DNA of 64,000 bases from Zea mays (lineage: Eukaryota > Streptophyta > Magnoliopsida > Poales > Poaceae): positions 217,986,081 through 218,050,080 of the forward strand of contig NC_050100.1 of assembly GCF_902167145.1 (NCBI RefSeq), in the 5' to 3' direction. Within the stretch, counting starts at the first letter, position 1. Each line of letters begins with the position of its first letter. The position numbers and the translations under genes are program-made. The notes beneath the pieces were generated by a model, which saw only the letters and a list, made by a program, of their open reading frames with translations, was not told the origin of the DNA and ran no database searches. Of the stretch, positions 1 through 11,132 are shown piece by piece.

Positions 1-1493
1 AAAAGAGTAAATAAATCATCCTCATCATCACTAGAGTTAGCCTCATCACTAGAGGTGGCATATTTAGTGGAGGATTTAGATTTAACCTTCTTCTTTTTGT
101 CGTCCTTTGCCATGAGGCACTTATGGCTGACGTTGGGGAAGAGGAGTCCCTTGTTGACGGCGATGTTGGCGGCGTCCCCGTCGGAGGAGGAGTCGGTGGA
201 GCTCTCGTCGGAGTCCCACTCCCGGCAAACATGGGCATCGCCGCCCTTCTTCTTGTAGTATCTCTTCTTCTCCTTTCTTCTCCCCTTCTTGTCGTCGCCC
301 CTGTCACTGTCACTAGAAATAGGACATTTTGCTATAAAGTGACCGGGCTTACCACACTTGTAGCAAACCTTCTTGGAGCGGGGCTTGTAGTCCTTCCCCC
401 TCCTTTGCTTCAGGATTTGCCGAAAGCTTTTGATGATCAAAGCCATCTCCTCATTGTCGAGCTTTGAGGCGTCGATGGAGAGCCTACTTGATGTAGACTC
501 TTCCTTTTTCTCCTCCGTTGCCTTGAATGCGACGGGTTGTGCCTCGGGCGTGGAGGAGGTGCCTTGCTCGATGATTTTCTTTGAGCCTTTAATCATTAGC
601 TCAAAGCTCACAAACTTCCCTATAACCTCCTCGAGAGACATTAGCGTGTATCTAGGATCACCTCGAATTAATTGAACTTGCGTAGGATTAAGAAAAACGA
701 GGGATCTTAGAATAACCTTGACCATCTCATGGTCATCCCATTTGGTGCTCCCAAGGTTGCGCACTTGGTTCACCAAGGTCTTCAAGCGGTTGTACATGGC
801 TTGCGGATCCTCTCCTTGGTGAAGCATGAAGCGACTGAGCTCCCCCTCGATCGTCTCCCGCTTGGTGATCTTGGTCACCTCGTCTCCTTCGTGCGCGGTC
901 TTGAGCATGTCCCAAATTTTCTTTGCACTCTTCAACCCTTGCACCTTATTATACTCCTCTCGACTTAGAGAGGTGAGGAGTATAGTAGTGGCTTGGGAGT
1001 TGAAGTGTTGAATTTGGGCCACTTCGTCCGAATCATAGTCCTCATCCCCTACAGATGGTACCTGTACACCAAACTCAACAACGTTCCAAATGCTAGTGTG
1101 GAGTGAGGTTAGATGATGCCTCATTTTGTCACTCCACATATTATAATCTCCAGCGTAAAAAACCGGTGGTTTGCCTAGTGGAACAGAAAGTAAAGGAGTA
1201 TGCTTTGAAATATGAGGGTAGCGTAGGGGAATCTTACTATACTTCTTGCGCTCATGGCGCTTAGAAGTTATGGATGGCGCGTCGGAGCCGGAGGTGGATG
1301 GCGATGAAGAATCGGTCTTGTAGTAGACCACTTTCCTCATCTTCTTTTTCTTGTCGCCACTCCGATGCGACTTGAGGGAAGAGGATTCCTTCTCCTTCCC
1401 TTTGTTGCGGGACTCTCCCGATGGAGCCTTCCCGTGGCTTGTAGCGGGCTTGTCGCCGGTCACCATCTCCTTCTTGGCGTGATCTCCCGACAT
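1..1493 (-). CDS. gag: gag of Sirevirus A (5' part, runs off window)
   Basis: The ATG is at 1491-1493 on the minus strand, 48 bases inside the element from the LTR, and starts the shared Sirevirus gag N-terminus MSGDHAKKEM. I read the frame as open to the window edge. It has a lysine/serine-rich N-terminal tail, then the UBN2-type Copia gag core ([46 protein letters not shown]). A CCHC zinc knuckle (CYKCGKPGHFIAKC) follows near minus-strand 303-365, then a Ser/Asp-rich acidic stretch. Gag forms the cytoplasmic particle. The protein is incomplete here, so integrity of the whole cannot be judged. Confidence 0.85.
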   Translation of the reverse strand, partial: MSGDHAKKEMVTGDKPATSHGKAPSGESRNKGKEKESSSLKSHRSGDKKKKMRKVVYYKTDSSSPSTSGSDAPSITSKRHERKKYSKIPLRYPHISKHTPLLSVPLGKPPVFYAGDYNMWSDKMRHHLTSLHTSIWNVVEFGVQVPSVGDEDYDSDEVAQIQHFNSQATTILLTSLSREEYNKVQGLKSAKKIWDMLKTAHEGDEVTKITKRETIEGELSRFMLHQGEDPQAMYNRLKTLVNQVRNLGSTKWDDHEMVKVILRSLVFLNPTQVQLIRGDPRYTLMSLEEVIGKFVSFELMIKGSKKIIEQGTSSTPEAQPVAFKATEEKKEESTSSRLSIDASKLDNEEMALIIKSFRQILKQRRGKDYKPRSKKVCYKCGKPGHFIAKCPISSDSDRGDDKKGRRKEKKRYYKKKGGDAHVCREWDSDESSTDSSSDGDAANIAVNKGLLFPNVSHKCLMAKDDKKKKVKSKSSTKYATSSDEANSSDDEDDLFTL

Positions 1494-1525
1494 CACTTCG
1501 AGCGGTTAGGCTCTAATGAAGCACC

Positions 1526-1541
1526 GGGCTCTCATACCAAT
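1526..1541 (-). other. Primer-binding site of Sirevirus A (initiator-Met tRNA type), one mismatch
   Basis: Next to the LTR end, the minus strand reads ATTGGTATGAGAGC. The other Copia elements here have TTGGTATCAGAGC, complementary to the 3' end of initiator Met tRNA. One base differs (C to G in element sense), which may weaken priming. Confidence 0.7.
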
Positions 1542-2405
1542 TGAAAGTTGCCTAGAGGGGGGTGAATAGGGCGAACTAAAATTTACAAAGTTAATCACAA
1601 CTTCAAGCTGGGTTAGCGTTAGAAATATAAGCGAGTCCGAGAGAGAGGGTGAAAAACAAATCGCAAGCAAATAAAGAGTGAGACACAAGGATTTGTTTAC
1701 CGAGGTTCGGTTCTTGCAAACCTACTCCCCGTTGAGGTGGTCACAAAGACCGGGTCTCTTTCAACCCTTTCCCTCTCTCAAATGGTCACTTAGACCGAGT
1801 GAGCTTCTCTTCTCAATCACACGGGACACTAAGTCCCCGCAAGGACCACCACACAATTAGTGTCTCTTGCCTTAGTTACAATTGAGTTGATCACAAGAAA
1901 GAATGAGAAAGAAAAAAGCAATCCAAGCGCAAGAGCTCAAATGAACACAAGTGTCACTCTCTCTAGTCACTATTTGATTTGGAGTGATTTCGGACTTGGG
2001 AGAGGATTTGATCTCTTTGGTTGTGTCTAGAATTGAATGCTATAGCTCTTGTAAGGTGTTGGAAGGTGGAAAACTTGGATGTAATGAATGGAGGGGTGGT
2101 TGGGGTATTTATAGCCCCAACCACCAAACTAGTCGTTTGGTGGAGGCTGCTGTCGACGGGCGCACCGGATAGTCCGGTGCGCCACCGGACACTGTCCGGT
2201 GCGCCAGCCACGTCACCCGGCCGTTAGGGTTCGACCGTTGGAGCTCTGACAGGTGGGGTCTTCTAGCTGTCCGGTGGTGCACCGGACAAGTACTGTAGAC
2301 TGTCCGGTGCGCCTTCTGACGCTGCTCTGACTCTGGCGCACACTGTAGCGCATTGAATGCGGTTGCAGTCGACCGTTGGCTCTGAAGTAGCCGTTGCTCT
2401 GCTGG
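1542..2405 (-). repeat. 5' LTR of Sirevirus A, 3' part (interrupted by chromovirus G)
   Basis: It starts at the inner end with TGAAAGTTGCCTAGAG (+ strand), the reverse of the Sirevirus LTR terminus. It carries a reversed TATA box at 2106-2113 (TATTTATA on +) and several CACCGGAC/GTCCGGTG palindromes at 2155-2315. The LTR breaks at 2405 where G begins and resumes at 32460. About 1205 bp in total when joined. Confidence 0.85.
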
Positions 2406-5400
2406 TGTAACGCCCTGAATTTGGGGTAGAATTTTTTTCTTCTTTTCTCTCACCAAATTCGGGCGTTACTCTCTTTTCTCTTTCCCTTTTTGCTCCTTCT
2501 TCCCAATTTCAAATCAGTATAGCGGCAGGTGTCCGTGTCATGTATAAACCAAAACCCAAGTGTCATGGGTGTTGCATCATGCCGAAGCACATTTCTTTGT
2601 CTGATGTTGAGTGTTCGTCTCGTTCCGTTCCGGATTTTGATTCGCGTTTTAAGTTCGTTTAGTGGTCCGCGCTCGTCGTGGGTTTTCGATCCGCGAAGTG
2701 GCTCGGCCCAGCCCAACTTAGCCCAGCCCAGCTCAGCCGGCCCGGCCCGCCCCGGCCTGCGCGCCCCTGGCGCCCAACCCCCCCCTGCGCCCCCCATCCT
2801 CTCTCTCCCTCATTTGGATCTCCCGCGCAACAACTTCCCTCTCCCTCTCCCACCTCTCTCTCCCCGTGGTGCCCTAGGGTTTGGAGACGGCGATCACCGG
2901 ATTTTGGACCCCAAGGTGAGCTCCCCTCCCCTCCCCTTCTCTTCTCTCTCTCCCTCTCCCTCCTCTTCTTCCCCACGCGCGCGCCCTCCCTCTCCCCTGC
3001 CCGCGCCCGACCCCATCCCCGCCCCTGCCCGGCGTGGCGGCGCCCCTGCCCGCCCCTCCCCGCGGCGGCGCCCCCGCTCGGCTCGCCCGCTCGGCCCTCC
3101 TCGGCTCCCCGGCGGCGCTCGGCCCCGTCCCGGCCTCCCCGGCGGCGCTCGGCCCCCGCCCGGCCTCCCCGCTCGGCCCTCCCCGCTCGGCCCCTCCCCG
3201 GCGGCGCCCGGCTCGCCCGCTCAGCGCCCGTCCCCGGCTCCCCCGCCCGGCCTCCCTCCCGCGGCCTCGCCCGCCCCTTCCCCGCCTGCGGCGGCGGCGC
3301 TCCCCCGGCCCGCGGCCGGCCTCGCCCGCCTCTTCCCCGACCCCGGCGGCCTCGCCCGCCCCTCCCCTTCCCCGACCCCGGCGGCCTCCCCCTCCCCTCC
3401 CCCGACCCCGGCGACCTCGCCCGCCCCCCGCCCGTCCCCCGACCCCGCGGCGGCGATCCCGCCCGCCCCTGCTCGCCGGTTCGCGTCCTCGGCGCGGCCC
3501 CCGGCGCGGCTCCTGGCCGGTTCAACCGCTCCTGGCCGGTTCAACCGCCCTTGGGCCGGTTCAACCGCCCTTCCCCCCGTTCGGCCGCCCGTTCCCGTCC
3601 CGGCCTCGCCCGACCGTATCTTCGCTCGCCCGCGCTCGCGGTGATTATTCGTTAATTAGCGTGTTGCGTCGCGCGCTTCGCCGCGCGACGGTTTGTCTAA
3701 ATTCAGATTCTATCTTGTGTTGCGTCGTGCGCTTCGTCGCGCGACGATCCATTTTTGTTTCAGGTTGTTTAAGGTGTAACGCCGCGTGTGTATTCACGCG
3801 ACGTTCCACTTTGGACTCAGTTTAGTCGACGTATGCCGTCGTGCGCTTCGTCGCGCGACGTTTAACGTCTCCTCGTATCTAAGGCGAAGTGTCTCGTTGC
3901 GTGCTCGGTCGCGCGACGAGTCGTTAACTTTTTAATTTGTTTTAGAGAGCTTTGTCGCGCGTCTCGCCGCGCGACCATCCTTTTTGTTTACCTCCACCTG
4001 CTTATAATAATTGGATATGAAACATGACTTTACTTTACGCTAAACATAGTGTCTACATTAAATTTCCTTCCATTAAGCGAGTGGTTAATTTATAATCATG
4101 TAACGTGATCGTTTCTCGACTGTCTTGTTCTCCTTCTCTCTTAACTATAACTGCGAGCCCGCGTAGAACGTCTGTTTACTTATTGCATTCTATTGTATGG
4201 TGTACTGTTCTTTTGTATTAAATATGTGGATGTATGTATGTTTGCAATCGCATAGAGAACGATCCGGTTGAAGAGCCCGAGGAACTCGCAGGAGAAGCCC
4301 CTGAGCAGCAGTCGGTTGGTGGAGGCAAGTGTCCCTTGACCTATCTCTGTCCTATTCATTCTTTAATTCACCCCCCGCTTTACATATTTATACCTAAGGT
4401 TTGACTAGCTTTTGTTATCCCTATCCTTGCTTACCTATTTGGGTTGGATTATTACTGTTTAGCTTTATGCTATTGCTCAACTCTAATCAATGAACATGAT
4501 GAGAATATCTATGATACGTTGTTTTCCCTTCTCTTATTATGATGTTGTACTTGTGGCTTTAAGGGGGCTCGAGCGGTTTCTCGAGTACCTCTCCGTAAGG
4601 ACCTGTTCTATGGATGACCGCCCGGGAAAAACAGTGCAACCATGAGGGTAGAATGGGGTGCCCTTAGCTGAATAATTAGAGGATCCGGGGTGTAGTTCAC
4701 TTAGCCGTCGTGCCGTCAATGGGGCTCGGTGTATGCGGCTCGCTCTGCCAAGGTTGATTTGTCCCTTGGGGAGGAGTGTGGTACATTTAGGAAACCTAAC
4801 GGGTGGCTACAGCCCCAGGGAATCTTTGTAAAGGCTACGTAGTGATGCCCTGCTGGGTCACCTTGGTAGTGATCAATGGAGAGTCATGATCTCCGGGCAG
4901 AATGGGAATCACGGCTTGTGGGTAAAGTGCACAACCTCTGCAGAGTGTTTGAAAACTGATATATCAGCCGTGCTCGCGGTTATGAGCGGCCAAGGGAGCT
5001 CCAGTGATTAGTGGTACTTGATCAGAGATACTTTGGTACAGGTGGTTATGAGATTGATGGTTGTGGTTATGACTATGGTGCTGGTAAGTGGTATTCTTTC
5101 CGTTTGGAAAGGGTACATCGGGCTAATAACTTGGGTTAATGTTAAAACTTGGCTTTCTACTAGTAAGTAATAATCTGACCAACTAAAAGCAACTGCTTGA
5201 CTCATCCCCACATACAGCTAGTCCACTACAGCCAAACAGGATACTTGCTGAGTATGTTGATGTGTACTCACCCTTGCTCTACACACCAAACCCCCCCAGG
5301 TTGTCAGCATTGCAACCACTGCTCAGGCGAAGATGAAGCTGTGGAAGGAGACTTCCAGGAGTTCCAAGACTACGACGAGTTCTAGGTGTGGGTTAGCGGC

Positions 5401-5642
5401 AACCCCCAGTCGGCTGCCTATGAAGGCCGCAGTTATCTACGTTTCTTTTCCGCACTTTGATTTATTGTAAGAACTATATGGACGTCTCAGACGTACGATG
5501 TAATCAACTATTATTCCCTTTTAATACTATTTTGAGCACTGTGTGATGATGTCCATATTATGTAACTGCTGTGTACGTGAATAACTGATCCTGGCACGTA
5601 CATGGTTTGCATTCGGTTTGCCTTCTAAAACCGGGTGTGACA
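2406..5642 (+). repeat. 5' LTR of chromovirus G, 3237 bp
   Basis: Full-length LTR from TGTAACGCC to GGTGTGACA. It holds an extremely C-rich tract (about 2900-3515), imperfect GGCCGGTTCAACCGC repeats (about 3513-3575), and six evenly spaced GC-rich hairpins (3667-3976). The remaining 1.6 kb is ordinary. Long frames at 2529-3825 on both strands reflect base composition and are not treated as genes. Confidence 0.9.
3667..3976 (+). repeat. Array of six GC-rich hairpins, period 56-58 bp, in 5' LTR of G
   Basis: Left arms begin at 3667, 3723, 3780, 3837, 3895 and 3953. The first is perfect: CGTCGCGCG, a 6-nt loop, then CGCGCGACG. The others carry single differences, several of which stay paired as G-U in RNA. 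Spacers between hairpins are AT-rich and unrelated in sequence. The right LTR repeats the whole array. Confidence 0.9.
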
Positions 5643-5646
5643 TAAG

Positions 5647-5657
5647 TGGTATCAAAG
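5647..5657 (+). other. PBS of chromovirus G, split by insertion of Sirevirus C1
   Basis: TGGTATCAAAG lies four bases after the LTR end and would continue CCGTG at 24096. Its last five bases, CAAAG, are the TSD of C1, so the 18.4-kb insertion cuts the priming site. Confidence 0.75.
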
Positions 5658-5856
5658 TGAAAGGGAATTAGGCTTACACCTAGTTCCTAAATAATTTTGG
5701 TGGTTGAATTGCCCAACACAAATAATTGGACTAACTAGTTTGCCCAAGTGTGTAGATTATACAGGTGTAAAAGGTTCACCCTCAGCCAATAAAAAGACCA
5801 AGTTTTGGATTCAATAAAGGAGCAAAGGGGCAACCGAAGGCACCCCTGGTCTGGCG

Positions 5857-6356
5857 CACCGGACTGTCCGGTGTGCCACCGGACAGTGAACAGTACCTGT
5901 CCGGTGCACCAGGGGACTCAGACTCAAACTCGCCACCTTCGGAAATTTCCAGGGCGACTCGGCTATAATTCACCGGACTGTCCGGTGTACACCGGACAGT
6001 GTCCGGTGCGCCAAGGGAGATCGGCTTCAGGAACTCGCCAGCTTCGGGAAACGCCAACGGCTAGTCCGCTATAATTCACCGGACTGTCCGGTGTGCACCG
6101 GACTGTCCGGTGCGACTTCGGAGCAACGGCTATCTCCGCGCCAACGGCTCTCTGCCGCGCATTCAATGCGCACTCTGCGCGCGCAGAAGTCAGAATCGCC
6201 CATGCTGGCACACCGGACATCAAACAGTACCTGTCCGGTGTGCACCGGACATCCAGGCGGGCCCACATGTCAGGAGCTCCAACGGCTAGAATCCAACGGC
6301 AGTGATGACGTGGCAGGGGGCACCGGACTGTCCGGTGTGCACCGGACTGTCCGGTG
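5857..6356 (+). promoter_or_regulatory. Palindrome cluster upstream of TATA in C1 5' LTR
   Basis: About ten copies or half-copies of an inverted repeat with arms CACCGGAC and GTCCGGTG lie just before the TATA box. Repeated LTR palindromes are a known hallmark of Sireviruses. Position suggests a cis-regulatory role, which is inference. The matching cluster in the 3' LTR is at 22965-23464. Confidence 0.75.
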
Positions 6357-6405
6357 CGCCATCGAACAGACAGCCCAGCCAACGGTCAAGTTTGGTGGTT
6401 GGGGC

Positions 6406-6413
6406 TATAAATA
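6406..6413 (+). promoter_or_regulatory. TATA box of C1 5' LTR
   Basis: TATAAATA in the context GGGGC-TATAAATA-CCCC, about 50 bp after the last palindrome. The same box is at 23514-23521 in the 3' LTR and at matching places in the other Sirevirus LTRs. Confidence 0.75.
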
Positions 6414-6981
6414 CCCCAACCACCCCACCATTCATTGCATCCAAGTTTTCCACTTCTCAACTACTACAAGAGCTCTAGCATTCAATTCTAGACACACTAA
6501 AGAGATCAAATCCTCTCCAATTCCACACAAAGCCCTAGTGACTAGTGAGAGTGATTTGCCGTGTTCATTTGAGCTCTTGCGCTTGGATTGCTTCTTTTCT
6601 TTCTCACTTGTTCTTGTGATCAAAACTCCATTGTAATCAAGGCAAGAGGCACCAATTGTGTGGTGGCCCTTGCGGGGAAGCTTTGTTCCCGGTTTTGATT
6701 TGAGAAGAGAAGCTCACTCGGTCCGTGGGACCGTTTGAGAGAGGGAAGGGTTGAAAGAGACCCGGCCTTTGTGGCCTCCTCAACGGGGAGTAGGTTTGCG
6801 AGAACCGAACCTCGGTAAAATAAATCCGTGTGTCACACTTCATTATTTGCTTGCGATTTGTTTTGCCCCCTCTCTCGCGGACTTGTTCATATTTCTAACG
6901 CTAACCCGGCTTGTAGTTGTGTTTATATTTGTAAATTTCAGTTTCGCCCTATTCACCCCCCCCCCTCTAGGCGACTATCAA

Positions 6982-6994
6982 TTGGTATCAGAGC
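6982..6994 (+). other. PBS of Sirevirus C1
   Basis: TTGGTATCAGAGC starts one base after the LTR and is complementary to the 3' end of initiator Met tRNA, the usual primer of plant Copia elements. Confidence 0.85.
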
Positions 6995-9079
6995 CCGGTG
7001 CTTCATTAGAGCCTAACCGCTCGAAGCGATGTCGGGAGATCACGCCAAGAAGGAGATGGAGACCGGCGAAAAGCCCACTACAAGCCACGGGAGCACTTCA
7101 TCGGAAGAGTCCCGCACTAAGAGGAAGGAGAAGAAGAGGAGCTCCTCCAACAAAGGAAAGGAGAAGAAATCTTCTTCTCACCACAAGGAGAGGAAGGAGA
7201 AATCCTCTTCTCACAAGCCACGTCGGAGAGGGGACAAACACAAGAGGATGAGGAAAGTCGTCTACTACGAGACCGACACTTCATCGACATCTACCTCCGA
7301 CTCCGACGCGGTTTCCGTCACTTCTAAGCGCCAAGAGCGCAAGAAGTATAGTAAGATTCCCCTACGATACCCTCGCATTTCCAAACATACACCTTTACTT
7401 TCCGTCCCATTAGGCAAACCACCAACTTTTGATGGTGAAGATTACGCTAGGTGGAGCGATTTAATGCGATTTCATCTAACCTCGCTCCACAAAAGCATAT
7501 GGGATGTTGTTGAGTTTGGTGCGCAGGTACCATCCGTAGGGGATGAGGACTATGATGAGGATGAGGTGGCCCAAATCGAGCACTTCAACTCTCAAGCTAC
7601 AACAATACTCCTCGCCTCTCTAAGTAGAGAGGAGTATAACAAAGTACAAGGGTTGAAGAGCGCCAAGGAGATTTGGGATTTACTCAAGACCGCGCATGAA
7701 GGTGATGAGCTCACCAAGATCACCAAGCGGGAAACGATTGAGGGGGAGCTCGGTCGGTTCCGGCTTCGCAAAGGGGAGGAGCCACAACACATGTACAATC
7801 GGCTCAAGACCTTGGTGAACCAAGCGCGCAACCTCGGGAGCGTAAAGTGGGATGACCACGAGGTGGTTAAGGTTATTCTAAGATCACTTATTTTCCTTAA
7901 CCCTACTCAAGTTCAATTAATCCGTGGCAATCCTAGATATACCAAAATGACCCCCGAGGAAGTTATCGGGAATTTTGTAAGTTTTGAGTGCATGATCGAA
8001 GGCTCGAGGAAGATCAACGAGCTTGACGATGCCACCACATCCGAAGCCCAACCCGTTGCATTCAAGGCAACGGAGGAGAAAAAGGAGGAGGCTACACCAA
8101 GTCGACAACCAATAGACGCCTCCAAACTCGACAATGAGGAGATGGCACTCGTCATCAAGAGCTTCCGCCAAATCCTCAAGCAAAGGAGGGGGAAAGACTA
8201 CAAGTCCCGCTCCAAGAAGGTTTGCTACAAATGTGGTAAGCCCGGTCATTTTATTGCTAAATGTCCCATATCTAGTGACAGTGACCGAGGCGACGACAAG
8301 AAGGGAAGAAGAAAGGAGAAGAAAAGATACTACAAGAAGAAGGGCGGCGATGCCCATGTTTGTCGGGAATGGGATTCCGACGAAAGCTCAAGCGACTCCT
8401 CCGACGACGAGGACGCCGCCAACATCGCCGTCACCAAGGGACTTCTCTTCCCCAACGTCGGCCACAAGTGCCTCATGGCAAAGGACGGCAAACGGAAGAA
8501 GGTTAAATCTAACTCCTCCACTAAATATGAATCTTCTAGTGATGATAATGCTAGTGATGAGGAGGATAGCTTGCGTTCTCTTTTTGCCAACCTTAACATA
8601 GCTCAAAAGGAAAAATTAAATGAATTAGTTAGTGCTATTCATGAAAAGGATGACCTTTTGGATTCCCAAGAGGATTGTCTAATTAAAGAAAACAAGAAAC
8701 ATGTTAAGGTTAAAAAGGCTTATGCTCTAGAAGTTGAGAAATGTGAAAAATTATCTAGTGAGCTAAGCACTTGCCGTGAGATGATTGACAACCTTAGAAA
8801 TGAAAATACTAGTTTAAATGCTAAGGTTGATTCTCATGTTTGTAATGTTTCAATTTCCAATCCTAGAGATAATAATGATGAGTTGCTTGCTAGGATTGAA
8901 GAATTAAACATTTCTCTTGCTAGCCTTAGATTAGAGAATGAAAATTTGATTGCTAAGGCTAAAGATTTTGATGTCTGCAAAGTTACAATTTCCGATCTTA
9001 GAGATAAGAATGATATTCTTCATGCTAAAATTGTTGAACTTAATTCTTACAAACCCTCTACATCTATTGTTGAGCATGT

Positions 9080-10334
9080 TGAGAGCACCTAGAGGGGGGG
9101 GGTGAATAGGTGATCCTGTAAAAACTTAAACTTATAGCCACCAAAACTTGATTAGGCGTTAGCACAGTTTATGCCAAGTGGCTAGAGAGGAGTCAAAACA
9201 CAATAACCACAAGAATCCAATCACAGAGATGACACAGTGGTTATCCCGTGGTTCGGCCAAGTACAAAACTTGCCTACTCCACGTTGTGGCGTCCCAACGG
9301 ACGAGAGTTGCACTCAACTCCTCTCAAGTGATCCAATGATCAACTTGAATACCACGGTGTTCTTTCTTTTCTTTTCTCAATCCCGTTTGCGAGGAATCTC
9401 CACAACTTGGAGCCTCTCGCCCTTACAAAAGATGTTCACAGAGAATCACAGAGCAAGGGAGGGATTAGCAACTCACACACAACACAAAGATCACAGCGAA
9501 TACGCACACACAAGACCCAGACTTGAGCTCAAAAGACTAGCACACTAGAACGGAGCTCAAATCACTAGAATGTCGAACAAGTGCGCGAGATTGATGTGTG
9601 AGTGATCAAGAGTGCTCAAAGAATGCTTGGTGTACTCCTCCATGCGCCAAGGGGTCCCTTTTATAGCCCCAAGGCAGCTAGGAGCCGTTGAGAGCACATC
9701 TGGAAGGCTATCCTTGCCTTCTGTCGTCGGGCGCACCGGACAGTCCGGTGCACACCGGACACTGTCCGGTGCCCGATTTATTTCCATAAAAAGCTCATCC
9801 GACCGTTGCTTTCTGATGCAGATCTACGCACAGTTGGCGCACCGGACATGTCCGGTGCACACCGGACAGTCCGGTGCTTCCTTCCGACCGTTGGCTCGGC
9901 CACGTGTCGCGCGCCGATCGCGCGGCCGACCGTTGGCCCGGTCGACCGTTGGCTCACCGGACAGTCCGGTGCACACCGGACAGTCCGGTGAATTTTAGCC
10001 GAAGTCGCCGGAGAAAAACCCGAGAGCGGCCTCTTCGGCCGAGGCAGCCTGGCGCACCGGACACTGTCCGGTGCACCACCGGACAGTCCGGTGCCCCAGA
10101 CCGAAACAGCCCCTTGGCTGCACACAGCCAAGTTTTCTCTTCTTCTTCTTTCTGTTTCTAAACACTTAGACAAGATATTAGTATACCAAACCAATGTACT
10201 AAGGCTTAGAAACATACCTTTACTTGTGATTTGCAACTTGTCCATCCATGGGCATATTTTCACATATTGGCACCTGTGTTTGCACTTAATCACCAAAATA
10301 CTTAGAAATGGCCCAAGGGCACATTTCCCTTTCA
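9080..10334 (-). repeat. 3' LTR of Sirevirus C2
   Basis: On the + strand it runs from TGAGAGCACCTAG to TTCCCTTTCA. It contains a reversed TATA box at 9658-9665 (CTTTTATA on +) and a palindrome cluster at 9734-10093. It adjoins the reversed PPT at 10335-10352. Confidence 0.95.
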
Positions 10335-11132
10335 ATCTCCCCCTTTTTGGTGATTTATGCCAACACAACATAAAGCAACTAGAACAAGTGCAAAATCACT
10401 TCAAATAAAAACTCAAATTGGTTTTGATTCAATTTTGGCATATATGGATCATCCTTTGCCACCACTTGGTTTGTTTTTGCAAATCAAACTCAAATCTCTA
10501 TCTCTAAGTCAAACACACATGTTGAAGCATAAAGAGAGTTATTCCAAAAGAGATTGATCAAAGATTTCAAAAACTCCCCCTATTTCTCATAATCAACACT
10601 TCTCCCCACAAGAAGCCAACTTTTGAACATAGAGACAATAAGAGACAATAAAAGCTTTTGACAAAACAAAAACTCTCTTCTACTATTTTCAAAATTTCTC
10701 AAGTGGTAGCTGATCCATTTATCACTTTGGCCTTTATTTTCTCCCCCTTTGGCATCAAGCACCAAAACGGGATCAATCTTGGCCCTTTTATCCCCATTGC
10801 CTCACAAAAATCTTCAATTAAGATCAAATGGCAATAAGAGTTCATGAGATGAACTTGGAATTAGTTACCCTCTCATCGGAGTGCAGTGGAAGTCTTTCAT
10901 GGTCCAAGTCCACCTTTTCCCTTTCAATTCTCCTTCGAGACTAAGTCAAACAAACTCAAGCATATGGTTAGTCTCAAAGGGTCAAGTTGTAACACATCTC
11001 CCCCTAAAACTGTGCATCACTTTGCAACGGACTTGTGAGGTCCAGGGAGTGTTTGTACAACTTGAACACCACAATAAACAACAAAATGCAGAATGAACAT
11101 GATCAAAGGCATAAACACATGTATGCTACAAT
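10335..11132 (-). other. 3' untranslated region and PPTs of Sirevirus C2
   Basis: About 800 bp between pol and the 3' LTR with no gene. On the + strand it shows several CTCCCCCT-type tracts (near 10336, 10574, 10740 and 10999), i.e. GGGGGAG polypurine tracts in element sense. The one touching the LTR should be the functional PPT. Extra internal PPT copies are a known Sirevirus trait. Confidence 0.75.

Larger units (their letters stand above)
5658..6980 (+). repeat. 5' LTR of Sirevirus C1
   Basis: 1323 bp from TGAAAGGGAATTAGG to TAGGCGACTATCA. The upstream half carries the palindrome cluster 5857-6356. A TATA box (TATAAATA) follows at 6406-6413. The poly-C run lies near the 3' end. Confidence 0.95.

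Noticed and set aside
3513..3575. GGTTCAACC repeats that resemble a Pol III B box
   Set aside because: Tandem C-rich repeat without a matching A box at proper distance.
2529..3825. Long open frames on both strands (up to about 370 codons), rich in Pro, Ala, Arg and Gly
   Set aside because: They overlap in several frames across a C-rich LTR tract that is absent from the partner LTR. Composition alone keeps stops away; no domain is visible.
5782..6636. Overlapping frames with repeated peptides like HRTVRC and GAPDSPV in many LTRs
   Set aside because: They are translations of the CACCGGAC palindromes in all frames; they recur in every Sirevirus LTR on both strands.
6982..6994. tRNA-like sequence TTGGTATCAGAGC
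   Set aside because: Only the PBS complementary to the tRNA 3' end; no tRNA gene arms or boxes around it.
8134..8601. Open frames antisense to or out of frame with gag in C1, E and D
   Set aside because: Shadows of the Lys/Ser/Asp-rich gag coding region in other frames; no independent start context or domain.
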